A stretch of DNA of 64,000 nucleotides. It comes from Desulfobulbus alkaliphilus. Lineage in GTDB: Bacteria; Desulfobacterota; Desulfobulbia; Desulfobulbales; Desulfobulbaceae. Location: the NCBI RefSeq assembly GCF_016918545.1, contig NZ_JAFFQC010000009.1, positions 1 through 64,000 of the forward strand, in the 5' to 3' direction. The position numbers and the translations under genes were made by a program. Below the pieces are notes generated by a model that saw only the letters and a list, made by a program, of their open reading frames with translations, ran no database searches and was not told the DNA's origin. Positions 16,750 to 25,595 of the stretch are shown piece by piece; the first letter of the stretch is position 1, and each line of letters starts with the position of its first letter.

Positions 16750-17877
16750 ATGAAAAAACGTATGATGTTGTGGTTACTGGCAGGATTGGTGGCTGTGCCG
16801 TTTGTGGTCGGGCAGGCCTTTGCAGAGATCCGCATCGGGTTAATGGCGCCGCTGACCGGTTCCTGGGCCAGCGAAGGCCGGGCTATGAAGCAAATCGTTG
16901 ATTTACTCGCTGATGAGGTCAACGAAGCCGGCGGTGTGTTGGGGCAGAAAGTGGTCATTATTGCCGAAGACGATGGTGGTGATCCCCGGACCGCTTCCCT
17001 GGCTGCTCAGCGGCTTTCCACGCAAGGCATCGTTGCGGTGATTGGAACGTATGGTTCCTCCATTACCGAGGCTACTCAGAATATTTACGATGAAAACAAG
17101 ATTGTTCAAGTAGCTACAGGCTCAACCGCTATCCGACTGAGTGAAAAAGGACTGCAATATTTTTTCCGTACCTCGCCGAGGGATGACGAACAAGGACTTG
17201 TTGCCGCCAATACTCTGAAAAACATTGGTTTTGAAAGGATCGCCATTCTCCATGACAACACCACCTATGCCAGGGGATTGGCCGATGAAGCTCAGGCTTT
17301 GTTGCAAGCGGACGAGTTGGACATCGTCCTTTTTGACGCTTTAACCCCGGGAGAACGGGATTACAGCGCCATCCTCTCACAACTGAGGTCACGTAATCCC
17401 GATGTCGTTCTATTTACCGGATACTTTCCCGAAGCGGGTCTGCTGCTCCGCCAGAAGAAAAACATGGGCTGGGATGTACCGTTCCTTGGTGGTGACGCCA
17501 CCAACAACCCTGACTTGGTCAGTATTGCCGGTACAGAGGCTGCAGAGGGTTTCATGTTTTTAAGCCCGCCTGTTCCCCAGGACCTGGATTCCGCAGAGGC
17601 GATGTCCTTTATGACCGCATATCGGGAAAAATATCAAGGCGATCCCGCCTCGGTCTGGGCTGTACTGGCCGGCGATGCCTTCAAGGTGCTTGTTGCCGCC
17701 ATTGAAGGAACCGGCTCAACAGAACCGGATGAAATCGCTGAATTTCTCCGCACCGGTCTTGAGGATTTCCAGGGCTTGACCGGAACGATAGCCTTTGATG
17801 ACAAAGGTGACCGGGTTGGTGAGTTGTATCGTCTGTATCATGTGGACGGCGAGGGCAATTTTGTTCTTCAGCCCTAA
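16750..17877 (+). CDS. livK: Branched-chain amino acid-type ABC transporter substrate-binding protein
   Basis: A 375-residue periplasmic binding protein of the LivJ/LivK (Peripla_BP_6) type with a signal peptide ending near QAFA (about residue 25). The mature start EIRIGLMAPLTGSWASEG and VNEAGGVLGQKVVIIAEDD are typical. The start at 16750 has AGGAGG seven bases upstream; an upstream in-frame ATG would add a non-signal extension. It heads a complete five-gene importer. Specificity could be branched-chain amino acids, amides or aromatic acids; sequence alone does not settle it. Confidence 0.9.
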   Translation: MKKRMMLWLLAGLVAVPFVVGQAFAEIRIGLMAPLTGSWASEGRAMKQIVDLLADEVNEAGGVLGQKVVIIAEDDGGDPRTASLAAQRLSTQGIVAVIGTYGSSITEATQNIYDENKIVQVATGSTAIRLSEKGLQYFFRTSPRDDEQGLVAANTLKNIGFERIAILHDNTTYARGLADEAQALLQADELDIVLFDALTPGERDYSAILSQLRSRNPDVVLFTGYFPEAGLLLRQKKNMGWDVPFLGGDATNNPDLVSIAGTEAAEGFMFLSPPVPQDLDSAEAMSFMTAYREKYQGDPASVWAVLAGDAFKVLVAAIEGTGSTEPDEIAEFLRTGLEDFQGLTGTIAFDDKGDRVGELYRLYHVDGEGNFVLQP

Positions 17878-17934
17878 CTGGTCCTGATCCGTCTGTCCAT
17901 ACATACCGGACGACGGGTCTCTTCAGCCCTTCAC

Positions 17935-17970
17935 GGCCTGCCGGGATGGAATAATTCATCCCGGCAGGCC
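17935..17970 (+). terminator. Intercistronic hairpin between livK and livH
   Basis: A perfect 14-bp stem (GGCCTGCCGGGATG / CATCCCGGCAGGCC) with an 8-nt loop and no U tract. Such hairpins commonly protect the abundant binding-protein message and reduce read-through into permease genes. Confidence 0.65.
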
Positions 17971-18001
17971 TCATTCAACGCACCGGTACCGGGGAAGCGC
18001 T

Positions 18002-18907
18002 ATGCAGCTTTTTTTTGAACAACTGACCAACGGTCTGGCCGTGGGCGGTATTTACGCTCTGATTGCGTTGGGCTACACCATGGTCTACGGTGTGCTCAAG
18101 TTGATCAATTTCGCCCACGGCGATCTGTTCACCATCGGTGCGTATCTGGGACTTACTCTGCTGGTATCCATGGGGCTGACCAGTCATCTTGGCCCCCTGG
18201 CAGGCATCCTTGTCCTCACGATTATGGTCATGGGCCTGGTGGCGGTCATTGGAGCCCTGCTCGAACGGGTCGCCTATCGACCCTTACGCACATCACCCCG
18301 TTTGTCGGCCGTAGTTTCAGCACTGGGAGCATCGATATTCTTCCAGAATGCCATCATGCTCATTTACGGAGCGCGATTTCGAGTCTATCCCCACGATATT
18401 CTTCCAGTCACCTCGATTACCCTTTTTGGTGTTCAGATCCCGGTGATGCGGATCCTTCTTTTCACAGCTTCCATCGTCATGATGGCAGGGCTGTACTTTT
18501 TCGTCCAGCGAACCAGAACCGGAACCGCCATCCGCGCAGCAGCCATCGACCAGGGAGCCGCCAAACTAATGGGCATCGATGTCAACCGGGTGATCATGTA
18601 CGTCTTTCTCATCGGTCCGGCTTTGGGCGGCGCCGCCGGGATGATGGTTGGACTCTATTATGGGCAGATCAACTTCACCATGGGCTGGGTGTATGGCCTG
18701 AAAGCCTTCACCGCCGCGATACTCGGCGGCATCGGTAATATTCCGGGAGCGATGCTCGGTGGATTGCTCCTCGGCGTGATCGAGGCCCTGGGTGCCACCT
18801 ATATATCCCTGGCATGGAAGGATGCCATTTCATTTCTGGTGCTCATTTTGATCCTTATCTTTCGCCCCACTGGTATTCTGGGCGAACGGGTGGCGGACAA
18901 AGTATGA
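18002..18907 (+). CDS. livH: Branched-chain amino acid-type ABC permease LivH
   Basis: Inner-membrane permease of 301 residues with about eight hydrophobic helices. It carries the family start LTNGLAVGGIYALIALGYTMVYGVLKLINFAHGD (quoted in part: GGIYALIALGYTMVYG) and the ATPase-contact loop AAAIDQGAAKLMGIDVNRV. It pairs with LivM. The stop overlaps livM by 4 bp (ATGA). Confidence 0.93.
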   Translation: MQLFFEQLTNGLAVGGIYALIALGYTMVYGVLKLINFAHGDLFTIGAYLGLTLLVSMGLTSHLGPLAGILVLTIMVMGLVAVIGALLERVAYRPLRTSPRLSAVVSALGASIFFQNAIMLIYGARFRVYPHDILPVTSITLFGVQIPVMRILLFTASIVMMAGLYFFVQRTRTGTAIRAAAIDQGAAKLMGIDVNRVIMYVFLIGPALGGAAGMMVGLYYGQINFTMGWVYGLKAFTAAILGGIGNIPGAMLGGLLLGVIEALGATYISLAWKDAISFLVLILILIFRPTGILGERVADKV

Positions 18908-19863
18908 AACCGGCTACCCTCTTAAACGTTTGCATTGTGGCGGTCCTGCTCATCGCCCCCATATGGTTGAACGCCTACTGGGTGGAGGTTCTCAACTCCA
19001 TTGGCATCTATGCTATTCTCGCCCTCAGCTTGAATGTCATTCTCGGGTATGCGGGCCTGTTCCACATGGGCCATGCCGCCTTTTTTGCCATAGGGGCCTA
19101 CACCACAGCCATTCTCAACACCCAGATGGGCATTCCCGTTCTCTGGCTGATGCCGGTGAGCGGTCTTTTTGCAGGCCTGTTTGCTCTGCTGGTGGCCAGG
19201 CCGATTATTCACCTTCGAGGCGACTACCTGCTCATCGTTACCATCGGCATAGTCGAAATTGTCCGCATCGCCCTGGTGAACAATGTTTTTGGTTTAACCG
19301 GAGGAGCCAATGGTATCTTCGGCATCAGTCGACCTGTCCTTTTTGGCTATGTAATCCGCACCTCCCACGATTTCTACTACCTGATTTTCGCCTTTGCCGC
19401 AGTCACGGTACTGCTTTTCCGCCGTTTGGAAAATTCACGTTTCGGCAGGGCCCTGCAGTATATCCGTGAAGATGATGTCGCCGCCGAAGGCAGTGGTATC
19501 AATACCGCCCATTACAAACTGGTGGCATTCATTCTCGGTGCTTTCTGGGCCGGTATGGTCGGCACTATCTTTGCCTCCAAAATGACAATAATATCTCCGC
19601 AATCCTTCACCTTCTGGGAATCAGTGATCATGTTCACTATTGTCATCCTCGGGGGGTCAGGAAGCATCCGCGGTGTTCTTCTCGGTGCTTTTCTCATTAT
19701 CGGCCTGCCCGAGATTTTCCGTGAATTCGCCGACACCAGAATGCTGGTTTTCGGTGCAGCCATGGTCTTGATGATGATCTTTCGCCCCCGGGGTCTCCTA
19801 CCGCCTTCACCCCGAACCTATACCCTCAACCTACCCCCCCAATCGAGGCAAGCGGGCCCATGA
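18904..19863 (+). CDS. livM: Branched-chain amino acid-type ABC permease LivM
   Basis: A 319-residue second permease: YAILALSLNVILGYAGLFH near the N-terminus is the LivM hallmark, followed by RGDYLLIVTIGIVEIVRIAL and the coupling loop RALQYIREDDVAAEGSGIN. The start at 18904 overlaps the livH stop (ATGA); a longer in-frame start inside livH is unlikely. Its own stop overlaps livG by 4 bp, so the unit is translationally coupled throughout. Confidence 0.93.
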   Translation: MKPATLLNVCIVAVLLIAPIWLNAYWVEVLNSIGIYAILALSLNVILGYAGLFHMGHAAFFAIGAYTTAILNTQMGIPVLWLMPVSGLFAGLFALLVARPIIHLRGDYLLIVTIGIVEIVRIALVNNVFGLTGGANGIFGISRPVLFGYVIRTSHDFYYLIFAFAAVTVLLFRRLENSRFGRALQYIREDDVAAEGSGINTAHYKLVAFILGAFWAGMVGTIFASKMTIISPQSFTFWESVIMFTIVILGGSGSIRGVLLGAFLIIGLPEIFREFADTRMLVFGAAMVLMMIFRPRGLLPPSPRTYTLNLPPQSRQAGP

Positions 19864-20651
19864 GCAATCAGCCACTGCTGCGCCTGGCCGATCTGACCAA
19901 ATCCTTTGGCGGTGTCATGGCGGTGAACAGGGTCAGCTTTGACGTCGATTCCGGCAGCATCGTTGGTCTTATCGGACCCAATGGTGCCGGCAAGACCACG
20001 GTGTTCAACCTCATCACCGGAAACTATCGTCCGGATAAGGGCGAGATTCTTTTTGACGGGCAGAGCATCGCCACTATGCGCACCCATCGGATCGTCTCCC
20101 TGGGCATTGCCCGGACCTTTCAGACCATCCGCCTTTTTCCGAACATGAGTGCTCTGGAAAATGTCCTGGCCGGATGTCATTGCCGGATGCGCTCCGGGGT
20201 GATCGGCTCCATGCTGCGCCTGCCCTGGCAGAAACGCGAAGAACGCCAAGCATTGGAAACCGCTGTCGCTGAACTCTCCTTTGTCGGCCTCAGACAACAG
20301 TTGGATCAAGTCGCGCGCAACCTCTCCTATGGAAATCAGCGTCTCCTTGAAATAGCCCGGGCTTTGGCCACCAGACCTCGTTTTCTCATTCTGGATGAAC
20401 CTGCCGGTGGAATGAACGATTATGAAACCCAGGTCCTGGTTGATCTTATTCTTCAGATTCGTGACCGAGGTATCACTGTGCTCCTGATAGAACACGATAT
20501 GAACCTGGTTATGAAAATCTGCGATAACCTGGTGGTTCTCGAGTACGGCATCTTGATTGCTCAGGGAACACCGGAAGAAATTCGCACGGATCAACGTGTC
20601 ATTGACGCTTATCTGGGCGCACCTGACGCGGATGGGGATGAGGATTTCTGA
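19860..20651 (+). CDS. livG: Branched-chain amino acid-type ABC ATP-binding protein LivG
   Basis: ATPase of 263 residues: Walker A GPNGAGKTT (about 38-46), a BCAA-type signature LSYGNQRLLEIARAL, Walker B FLILDEPAGGMN and the H-loop LLIEHDMNLVM. The DEPAGGMN form is the LivG variant. It overlaps livM and is followed two bases later by livF. Confidence 0.94.
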   Translation: MSNQPLLRLADLTKSFGGVMAVNRVSFDVDSGSIVGLIGPNGAGKTTVFNLITGNYRPDKGEILFDGQSIATMRTHRIVSLGIARTFQTIRLFPNMSALENVLAGCHCRMRSGVIGSMLRLPWQKREERQALETAVAELSFVGLRQQLDQVARNLSYGNQRLLEIARALATRPRFLILDEPAGGMNDYETQVLVDLILQIRDRGITVLLIEHDMNLVMKICDNLVVLEYGILIAQGTPEEIRTDQRVIDAYLGAPDADGDEDF

Positions 20652-20653
20652 CT

Positions 20654-21364
20654 ATGCGTTTGCGTATTGAAAATCTGCAAGTAAAATACGGTAATGTGCA
20701 GGTACTTAACGGATTGAACCTGCATGTGGACCAGGGAGAAATCGTCACTATTCTTGGTGCCAATGGTGCCGGAAAGTCAACAACATTGATGACTATCAGC
20801 GGTCTGGTCAAGGCCAGTGGTGGCGGAATTTTTCTTGATAATCAACCACTCCACAAACTGGAAGCGCATCACATTGTTCAACGGGGCCTGGCCCAGGTTC
20901 CTGAAGGTCGTCGGGTTTTCAGCACCCTGACCGTGCTCGAAAATCTCCATCTTGGAGCGTATTCCACCACAGATAAAGATCGGATAGCACAAAATCTGGA
21001 AAAAGCGTACGCCATGTTTCCCATTCTGTACGACCGGCGCAGCCAATTGGCAGGAACCCTCAGTGGTGGCGAGCAGCAGATGCTGGCCATTGGTCGCGGT
21101 CTAATGGCCAATCCTAAGATTCTTCTCCTTGATGAACCCAGTCTGGGTCTGGCTCCAATCCTGGTTAAATCCATCTTTTCAACAATCCGCAAAATTAATG
21201 AGACCGGCGTAACGATAGTCCTGGTGGAACAGAACGCTCGCCTGGCCCTGAAACTGGCGCACCGTGGCTATGTCCTGGAGCTCGGCAAAATCGTCCTCGA
21301 GGATTCCGCCCGCGCCCTGCTGGCTAATCCTGAGGTGCAGAACGCGTATCTCGGCGGTGGGTGA
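20654..21364 (+). CDS. livF: Branched-chain amino acid-type ABC ATP-binding protein LivF
   Basis: Second ATPase, 236 residues: Walker A GANGAGKSTTLMTISGL, signature LSGGEQQMLAIGRGLM, Walker B ILLLDEPSLGLAP and H-loop LVEQNARLAL. This residue pattern (EGRRVFSTLTVLENL) is specific for LivF. It is the last gene of the importer; a short element of the intergenic repeat family follows 7 bp after the stop. Confidence 0.95.
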   Translation: MRLRIENLQVKYGNVQVLNGLNLHVDQGEIVTILGANGAGKSTTLMTISGLVKASGGGIFLDNQPLHKLEAHHIVQRGLAQVPEGRRVFSTLTVLENLHLGAYSTTDKDRIAQNLEKAYAMFPILYDRRSQLAGTLSGGEQQMLAIGRGLMANPKILLLDEPSLGLAPILVKSIFSTIRKINETGVTIVLVEQNARLALKLAHRGYVLELGKIVLEDSARALLANPEVQNAYLGGG

Positions 21365-21371
21365 GGTGTAA

Positions 21372-21426
21372 CCTGGATCCGTTGAGCGGTCGTCCGTACA
21401 AAGAATCCAGGCTTCACGGATTCAGC
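21372..21426. repeat. MITE-like element, minimal copy
   Basis: Two terminal-type ends, CCTGGATCCGTTGAGCGG and CTTCACGGATTCAGCC, with little between, plus an internal ATCCAGG copy that pairs with the left end. No target duplication seen. Located in the livF / amidohydrolase convergent gap. Confidence 0.6.
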
Positions 21427-21449
21427 CAATAATCAAGTTGAGAGGCACA

Positions 21450-22214
21450 TCATCCCGGCGGTTGGATAGCATCGATAAGCGCCAGAATATTGCCGGATAC
21501 AACCTGTTCAAAATCAGCGCTGGCAAGTCGCATACGTTCTATCTTGCCCAGTTCATAACTGGGCATTCCAAAAGGAAAATCGCTGCCAAAAAGCAGTTTT
21601 TCAGGTCCGTAATGGTCAAGAAAATGGCGGATTTCAGTGGTCGAGGCTAAAGCTGAGTCGGCGTACACATTATCTCTGCGCCAAATTCCTGCCCGTTCCA
21701 AAGATTGATAGGAACCATTGAGACCACCGAGATGAGGTATGATGATTACTGCCTCTGGAGCCAGATGGTTTATAAAACGCAGTGTATTTTCAAAACTCTC
21801 TTCAAAAACGATAGGCAGGCGACGTCTCGTTATTTCCTTAATCATTTTGGCGCAACGGGGATCTTCATAGTTGTATTCAGGTTCATAGGAATGGCGATGC
21901 CATTTGATACCGCAATAGGGATGCGCCAATTCTTCGATGGCAAAATCGTTCCAGACGAACAGATAAGGAAAAACGGGTTCTCCAGAAGACGCCAATTGTA
22001 AGAGATAGTGATTCGCCGAGCGCCGGATCTTTCGCCACGTATTATTATCTTCAAAATAGTAATTATTACGGTCATAAATATCCTCTACCGGTGCAAAAAG
22101 GCAGGCATCGGTGATTTCGGCCTGACGAAGCAATGGTTCGATACTCTCGTAAGGAAGATCGACATGCTGGGTGCCGCAATGGATATGACTGTCTATTATT
22201 CGTGTTCCACCCAT
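21450..22214 (-). CDS. Amidohydrolase-2 family metal-dependent hydrolase
   Basis: A 254-residue TIM-barrel hydrolase. The metal-binding start IIDSHIHCG is at residues 6-14, and the closing motif YGPEKLLFGSDFPFG carries the conserved Asp. The family includes decarboxylases and lactone or amide hydrolases, so the substrate is not predictable. The start at 22214 is supported by GAGGAG seven bases upstream; the open frame extends 16 codons further without a ribosome site. Gene ends face livF. Confidence 0.82.
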   Translation of the reverse strand: MGGTRIIDSHIHCGTQHVDLPYESIEPLLRQAEITDACLFAPVEDIYDRNNYYFEDNNTWRKIRRSANHYLLQLASSGEPVFPYLFVWNDFAIEELAHPYCGIKWHRHSYEPEYNYEDPRCAKMIKEITRRRLPIVFEESFENTLRFINHLAPEAVIIIPHLGGLNGSYQSLERAGIWRRDNVYADSALASTTEIRHFLDHYGPEKLLFGSDFPFGMPSYELGKIERMRLASADFEQVVSGNILALIDAIQPPG

Positions 22215-22551
22215 TTTATTCTCCTCGCAGTTTATTGACCTGAATTCCCTGACTAGAGCCAAATATATACCCCGGACAACAGCTCGGTCGTCACGGATTC
22301 AGATGATACTTTTGTTGATATCCTGTGTAAATAGTTGTTGAAACAATGTGCGAATATGTGCACGTATAATTCTCACCAACAGACTCATAAGAAGCAAACA
22401 AAAAAAATAACAAAAAATATATAATAAATATAGAATGTTATAAAAATAACCAACATACTAACCATGCTAATAACAACAATAATATATTTTATGTAATAAG
22501 TAATTATTGCTAAATGGTATTTTGTCGGTCGAAAAAATTGAAGATCTTAAA
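22215..22551. other. AT-rich intergenic block with a repeat end
   Basis: A truncated repeat end (GTCGTCACGGATTCAG, ends 22304) is followed by about 200 bp far richer in A and T than the surroundings (about 22375-22520). No gene is seen. It could be a promoter-UP region, a nucleoid-protein binding patch or imported DNA. Confidence 0.5.
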
Positions 22552-22766
22552 AATGAATTCGTGGAAATTCGTCCGTGCGTCAACTTTATTGTCTATGACC
22601 GTTTTCACAAAGTACACTCCATCGGACGGATATGGGCGATGAAAATAGCCTGCGGACGAATCCCCCGAACGGCGGCTGGTGAAAGGTATTGTCAATGATT
22701 CCGCTGCATTTATAACATGAATACAGTGTGATATAGCCAAAAAATTCCAGTCGTAACGGATTCAGG
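22552..22766 (-). repeat. MITE-like element, full-length but diverged copy
   Basis: Reads TGAATTCGTGGAAATTCGTC at the left, the palindromic module (GTCCGTGCGTCAAC ... GCGGACGAATC), CCGAACGGCGGCTGGTGAA, and CAGTCGTAACGGATTCAGG at the right; inverted relative to the reference copy. It ends 31 bp before the antiporter start. Confidence 0.75.
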
Positions 22767-22797
22767 AAAATTCTACAGACATAGATTCACATCCTAT

Positions 22798-23769
22798 ATG
22801 CTCACTTATTTTCTGGCGGTCGTTATCAGTCTGATCGTCCTGGTTTGGAGCGCCGACCGTTTTATTGATGGATCCGCTGTTACCGCACGGTATTTAGGAG
22901 TTTCTCCTCTTCTCATAGGCATGGTGGTGGTCGGTTTCGGTACCTCCGCGCCTGAGATGGTCGTTTCCGCAATCTCGGCTTACCATGGAAATCCAGGGAT
23001 TGCCCTGGGGAACGCGTATGGCTCGAATATAGCTAATATAGCCCTTATTTTGGGTTTGACTGCGCTATTGAAGCCAATAGCCGTTCCTTCCCGTATTCTT
23101 CGTAAAGAATTACCTATTCTTGCCCTTGTGACTGGATTGGCCGCCTGGCAAATATGGAGTGGCGAAATTAGCCGTTATGATGCGTTGGTGTTGATGGTGG
23201 TTCTTTCAGGTCTCATGGGGTGGACCATCTGGCGGGGAATGAGGAAAAAGTATGATACTTTTGGCAATGTCATTGAGAAAAAAATAATCAAACAATCCAT
23301 GCCAATCAATCAAGCCATTTTCTGGCTCGTTATTGGTTTGGTATTGTTGATAGCCAGTTCCCGTGTTTTGGTCTGGGGAGCAGTGGAAATTGCTCTGGAG
23401 TTGGGGGTCAGTGATTTACTGATCGGCCTGACCATCGTTGCCATAGGAACTTCACTACCAGAATTGGCTGCATCAATCGCAGCAACAAGAAAAAATGAGC
23501 ACGATATTGTTCTGGGGAATGTTATTGGATCAAATCTTTTCAATACCCTGGCCGTGGTTGGCATAGCCGGTCTTATTCATCCAATGGCGGTCGATCCCGT
23601 AGTCTTTTACCGCGATGTTGTTATCATGACCGTACTGACTCTATCGCTTTTTCTCTTTGGATATGGATTTCGTGGTCCAGGAAGGATCAACAGATGGGAA
23701 GGTTCGGCTCTTCTTGCTTTCTATTTCAGCTACTTAGGGTATTTGGCCTACGGTGCCTTCAATGCCTGA
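22798..23769 (+). CDS. Calcium/sodium antiporter (CaCA family, YrbG-like)
   Basis: Integral membrane exchanger of 323 residues, two inverted repeats of five helices. The alpha-1 repeat reads VVGFGTSAPEMVVSAISA (45-62) and GNAYGSNIANIALILG; the alpha-2 repeat reads AIGTSLPELAASIAAT and LGNVIGSNLFNTLAVVG. The paired Glu in APE and PE are the cation ligands. Possible roles are Ca2+ extrusion or Na+/K+ exchange. No strong ribosome site is seen. A small hairpin follows the stop. Confidence 0.92.
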   Translation: MLTYFLAVVISLIVLVWSADRFIDGSAVTARYLGVSPLLIGMVVVGFGTSAPEMVVSAISAYHGNPGIALGNAYGSNIANIALILGLTALLKPIAVPSRILRKELPILALVTGLAAWQIWSGEISRYDALVLMVVLSGLMGWTIWRGMRKKYDTFGNVIEKKIIKQSMPINQAIFWLVIGLVLLIASSRVLVWGAVEIALELGVSDLLIGLTIVAIGTSLPELAASIAATRKNEHDIVLGNVIGSNLFNTLAVVGIAGLIHPMAVDPVVFYRDVVIMTVLTLSLFLFGYGFRGPGRINRWEGSALLAFYFSYLGYLAYGAFNA

Positions 23770-23782
23770 AAGTCATGTCACT

Positions 23783-23825
23783 CGATCCGTGAGCGTTCCT
23801 CCTCTCGGAGGAACGCTAGGATCAG
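23783..23825. terminator. Hairpin after the antiporter, built from a repeat remnant
   Basis: Perfect 11-bp stem AGCGTTCCTCC / GGAGGAACGCT (23792-23817) with loop TCTC, flanked by GATCCGTG and GGATCAGG. The outer parts look like worn ends of the intergenic repeat, so a tiny element may now serve as a transcript end. Confidence 0.5.
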
Positions 23826-24009
23826 GATAGCCCGTCAGTCGAGAATTCGTGCCAGGCCGGAAATGAACTCTTCTGTTTTCGATCGAGAAGCGCGCCGGCA
23901 TATTGGAGCGCAGGCTTGGAGGCACTATTGCGAGGTTGAAATGGAACTGCGACTAACAAAAGGTCTGGTGACATCAGCCTTTTCTGGATAGGGACTGGTT
24001 CGTTCTTCG

Positions 24010-24603
24010 TCACCAGACCCGATAACGACCTGTGTCGAGATGGACAAAATCGGATCTAGCGTAATATCCCACGCCTCCCCGCTGCAATTGAATGGCGCGT
24101 TGTTGAATCTGATTGGTTCTGGCTCCGGTAAAGCGGACATCAATAGCCTTACCCTGCATGTGAAGGCTACGATCAGCCACTCCAGCACCACCTTGCCGCA
24201 ATTGTCCGTTGGTGGCAGGTGAACGAAAGGCTGATATGACCTCATAGACACCGTTTCGTCCCATATCCTCCTGGATTGTCCAGAGAATATCTAATAATTT
24301 TGGATCGATAGGATATACTTCACCACTCCTGAAATCACGGAGAAAATAATTGATCCTCTCCAGAGCAGCTGCATTGTACGCAGTGCCCCATGCATAGGTG
24401 ACATCCAGGCTCTGTTGGGTGTGGATATGATAAAAAGAGAGAGAGCGTTTACCCACCGACCTTGTACTTCTTAGTACTGGCACGGATGATGCATTACTAA
24501 TTACAGGTATGGATGCTACAGTAATTCCAGCGAGGATCCGGGTTGTTTGTTGTAAAAAAAAGCGACGGGTCAGAACTGGAGAAGTACTTTTTTCCGTAAC
24601 CAT
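24010..24603 (-). CDS. Exported M15-like peptidase (DUF882/MepK-type)
   Basis: A 197-residue protein with an N-terminal export signal of Tat style (RRFFLQ followed by a hydrophobic stretch), then a peptidoglycan-hydrolase domain: VISAFRSPATN, SLHMQGKAIDVRF and FVHLDTGRYR. The His and Asp of SxHxxGxAxD and the later His form the zinc site. Family members (MepK) cut crosslinks in peptidoglycan. The start at 24603 has AAAGG five bases upstream. Confidence 0.85.
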   Translation of the reverse strand: MVTEKSTSPVLTRRFFLQQTTRILAGITVASIPVISNASSVPVLRSTRSVGKRSLSFYHIHTQQSLDVTYAWGTAYNAAALERINYFLRDFRSGEVYPIDPKLLDILWTIQEDMGRNGVYEVISAFRSPATNGQLRQGGAGVADRSLHMQGKAIDVRFTGARTNQIQQRAIQLQRGGVGYYARSDFVHLDTGRYRVW

Positions 24604-24768
24604 GTATCCTTTTTTGATCAAAGGTTATGCAGAAATTATCTAGACGGATAGCTTCCACGTTGCAGGGTTGCAATCGAAATTCGGTCCATTAAAATGCATC
24701 TTCCCTTCTTTGTCAAAGGGTTTGCTGAAAAAACCAGACACCATGTTGACAATCGAAAGACAAGTACA

Positions 24769-24987
24769 CCTGAATCCGTGACGGCGTCGTGCATCTTTTG
24801 GATATATTTGTCTGTAATCAGGGTATAAGTGTAGATACATTTTTCGTAGAACACCTTCACCTGCCGCCCTTCGGGGCGTCCGTCCGCAGGCCATCTTTGT
24901 TGCCCGTAACCTTTCGATAAAGTGTAGTTTATTCGAACGGTTACGGGCAACAAAACTGACGCACGGATGAACGCTCACGGATCCAGG
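24769..24987 (+). repeat. MITE-like element, full 219-bp copy, near-perfect TSD
   Basis: Ends CCTGAATCCGTGACGG and GCTCACGGATCCAGG. The inner palindrome (about 24885-24975) pairs TTTGTTGCCCGTAACC with GGTTACGGGCAACAAA. Flanks are GTACA (24764-24768) and GTGCA (24988-24992), a 5-bp duplication with one change. No gene is seen elsewhere in 24604-25091. Confidence 0.88.
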
Positions 24988-25091
24988 GTGCAGAATATGA
25001 ATTTTTGCCTTGTCAACTTTACCATGGACCCAATCCCTGGTTGAACAATTGAAAACCAGGAATTATTTTAACGGAAAAAAGGCGGATCAGC

Positions 25092-25595
25092 ATGATTGAA
25101 GAGATCATTTCCGGTGGTCAAACTGGAGCTGATCGAGCAGCTTTGGATGCAGCCATACTTCTTGATATCCCCCACGGAGGCTGGCTGCCCAAGGGTCGTA
25201 AAACGGAAGATGGTCCACTGTCTCGACGATATACTCTCCGTGAAATGCATTCACGGCGTTATCGGGATCGTACTGAAAAAAATGTAATGAGTGCGGATGT
25301 CACCCTTCTTTTTTCTTTTGGTCCGCTCTCGGGGGGCTCAGCTTTGACTGAAGCCCTGGCAATTCGTCACGATCGTCCTTATCTCCATATAGACCTGGAA
25401 CATTTTCCTCTCCACCAGGCTGCAGAAGCGGTGCAGACCTGGTTACTCAACCGCAACGCCAGAATTGTCAATATTGCCGGTCCCAGGGCAAGCAGCGAAG
25501 CACGGATATACCCAGCAGTCTTTGCAGTCTTGATGGCACTGGACTGGGTACAGCTCCGTGCTCCCGAGCAAAGTTTTCAGAGGAAGGACCGATGA
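25092..25595 (+). CDS. SLOG-domain putative molybdenum carrier-like protein
   Basis: A 167-residue Rossmann-like protein opening EEIISGGQTGADRAALDAA, the glycine-rich nucleotide/ligand loop of the YpsA/LDcluster (SLOG) superfamily; family members are annotated as putative molybdenum-cofactor carriers. GGWLPKGRKTEDGPL and FSFGPLSGGSALTEALA complete the pocket. No molybdopterin gene lies adjacent; instead its stop overlaps the M48 peptidase start by 4 bp (ATGA). Whether it carries molybdenum is unproven. Confidence 0.8.
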   Translation: MIEEIISGGQTGADRAALDAAILLDIPHGGWLPKGRKTEDGPLSRRYTLREMHSRRYRDRTEKNVMSADVTLLFSFGPLSGGSALTEALAIRHDRPYLHIDLEHFPLHQAAEAVQTWLLNRNARIVNIAGPRASSEARIYPAVFAVLMALDWVQLRAPEQSFQRKDR

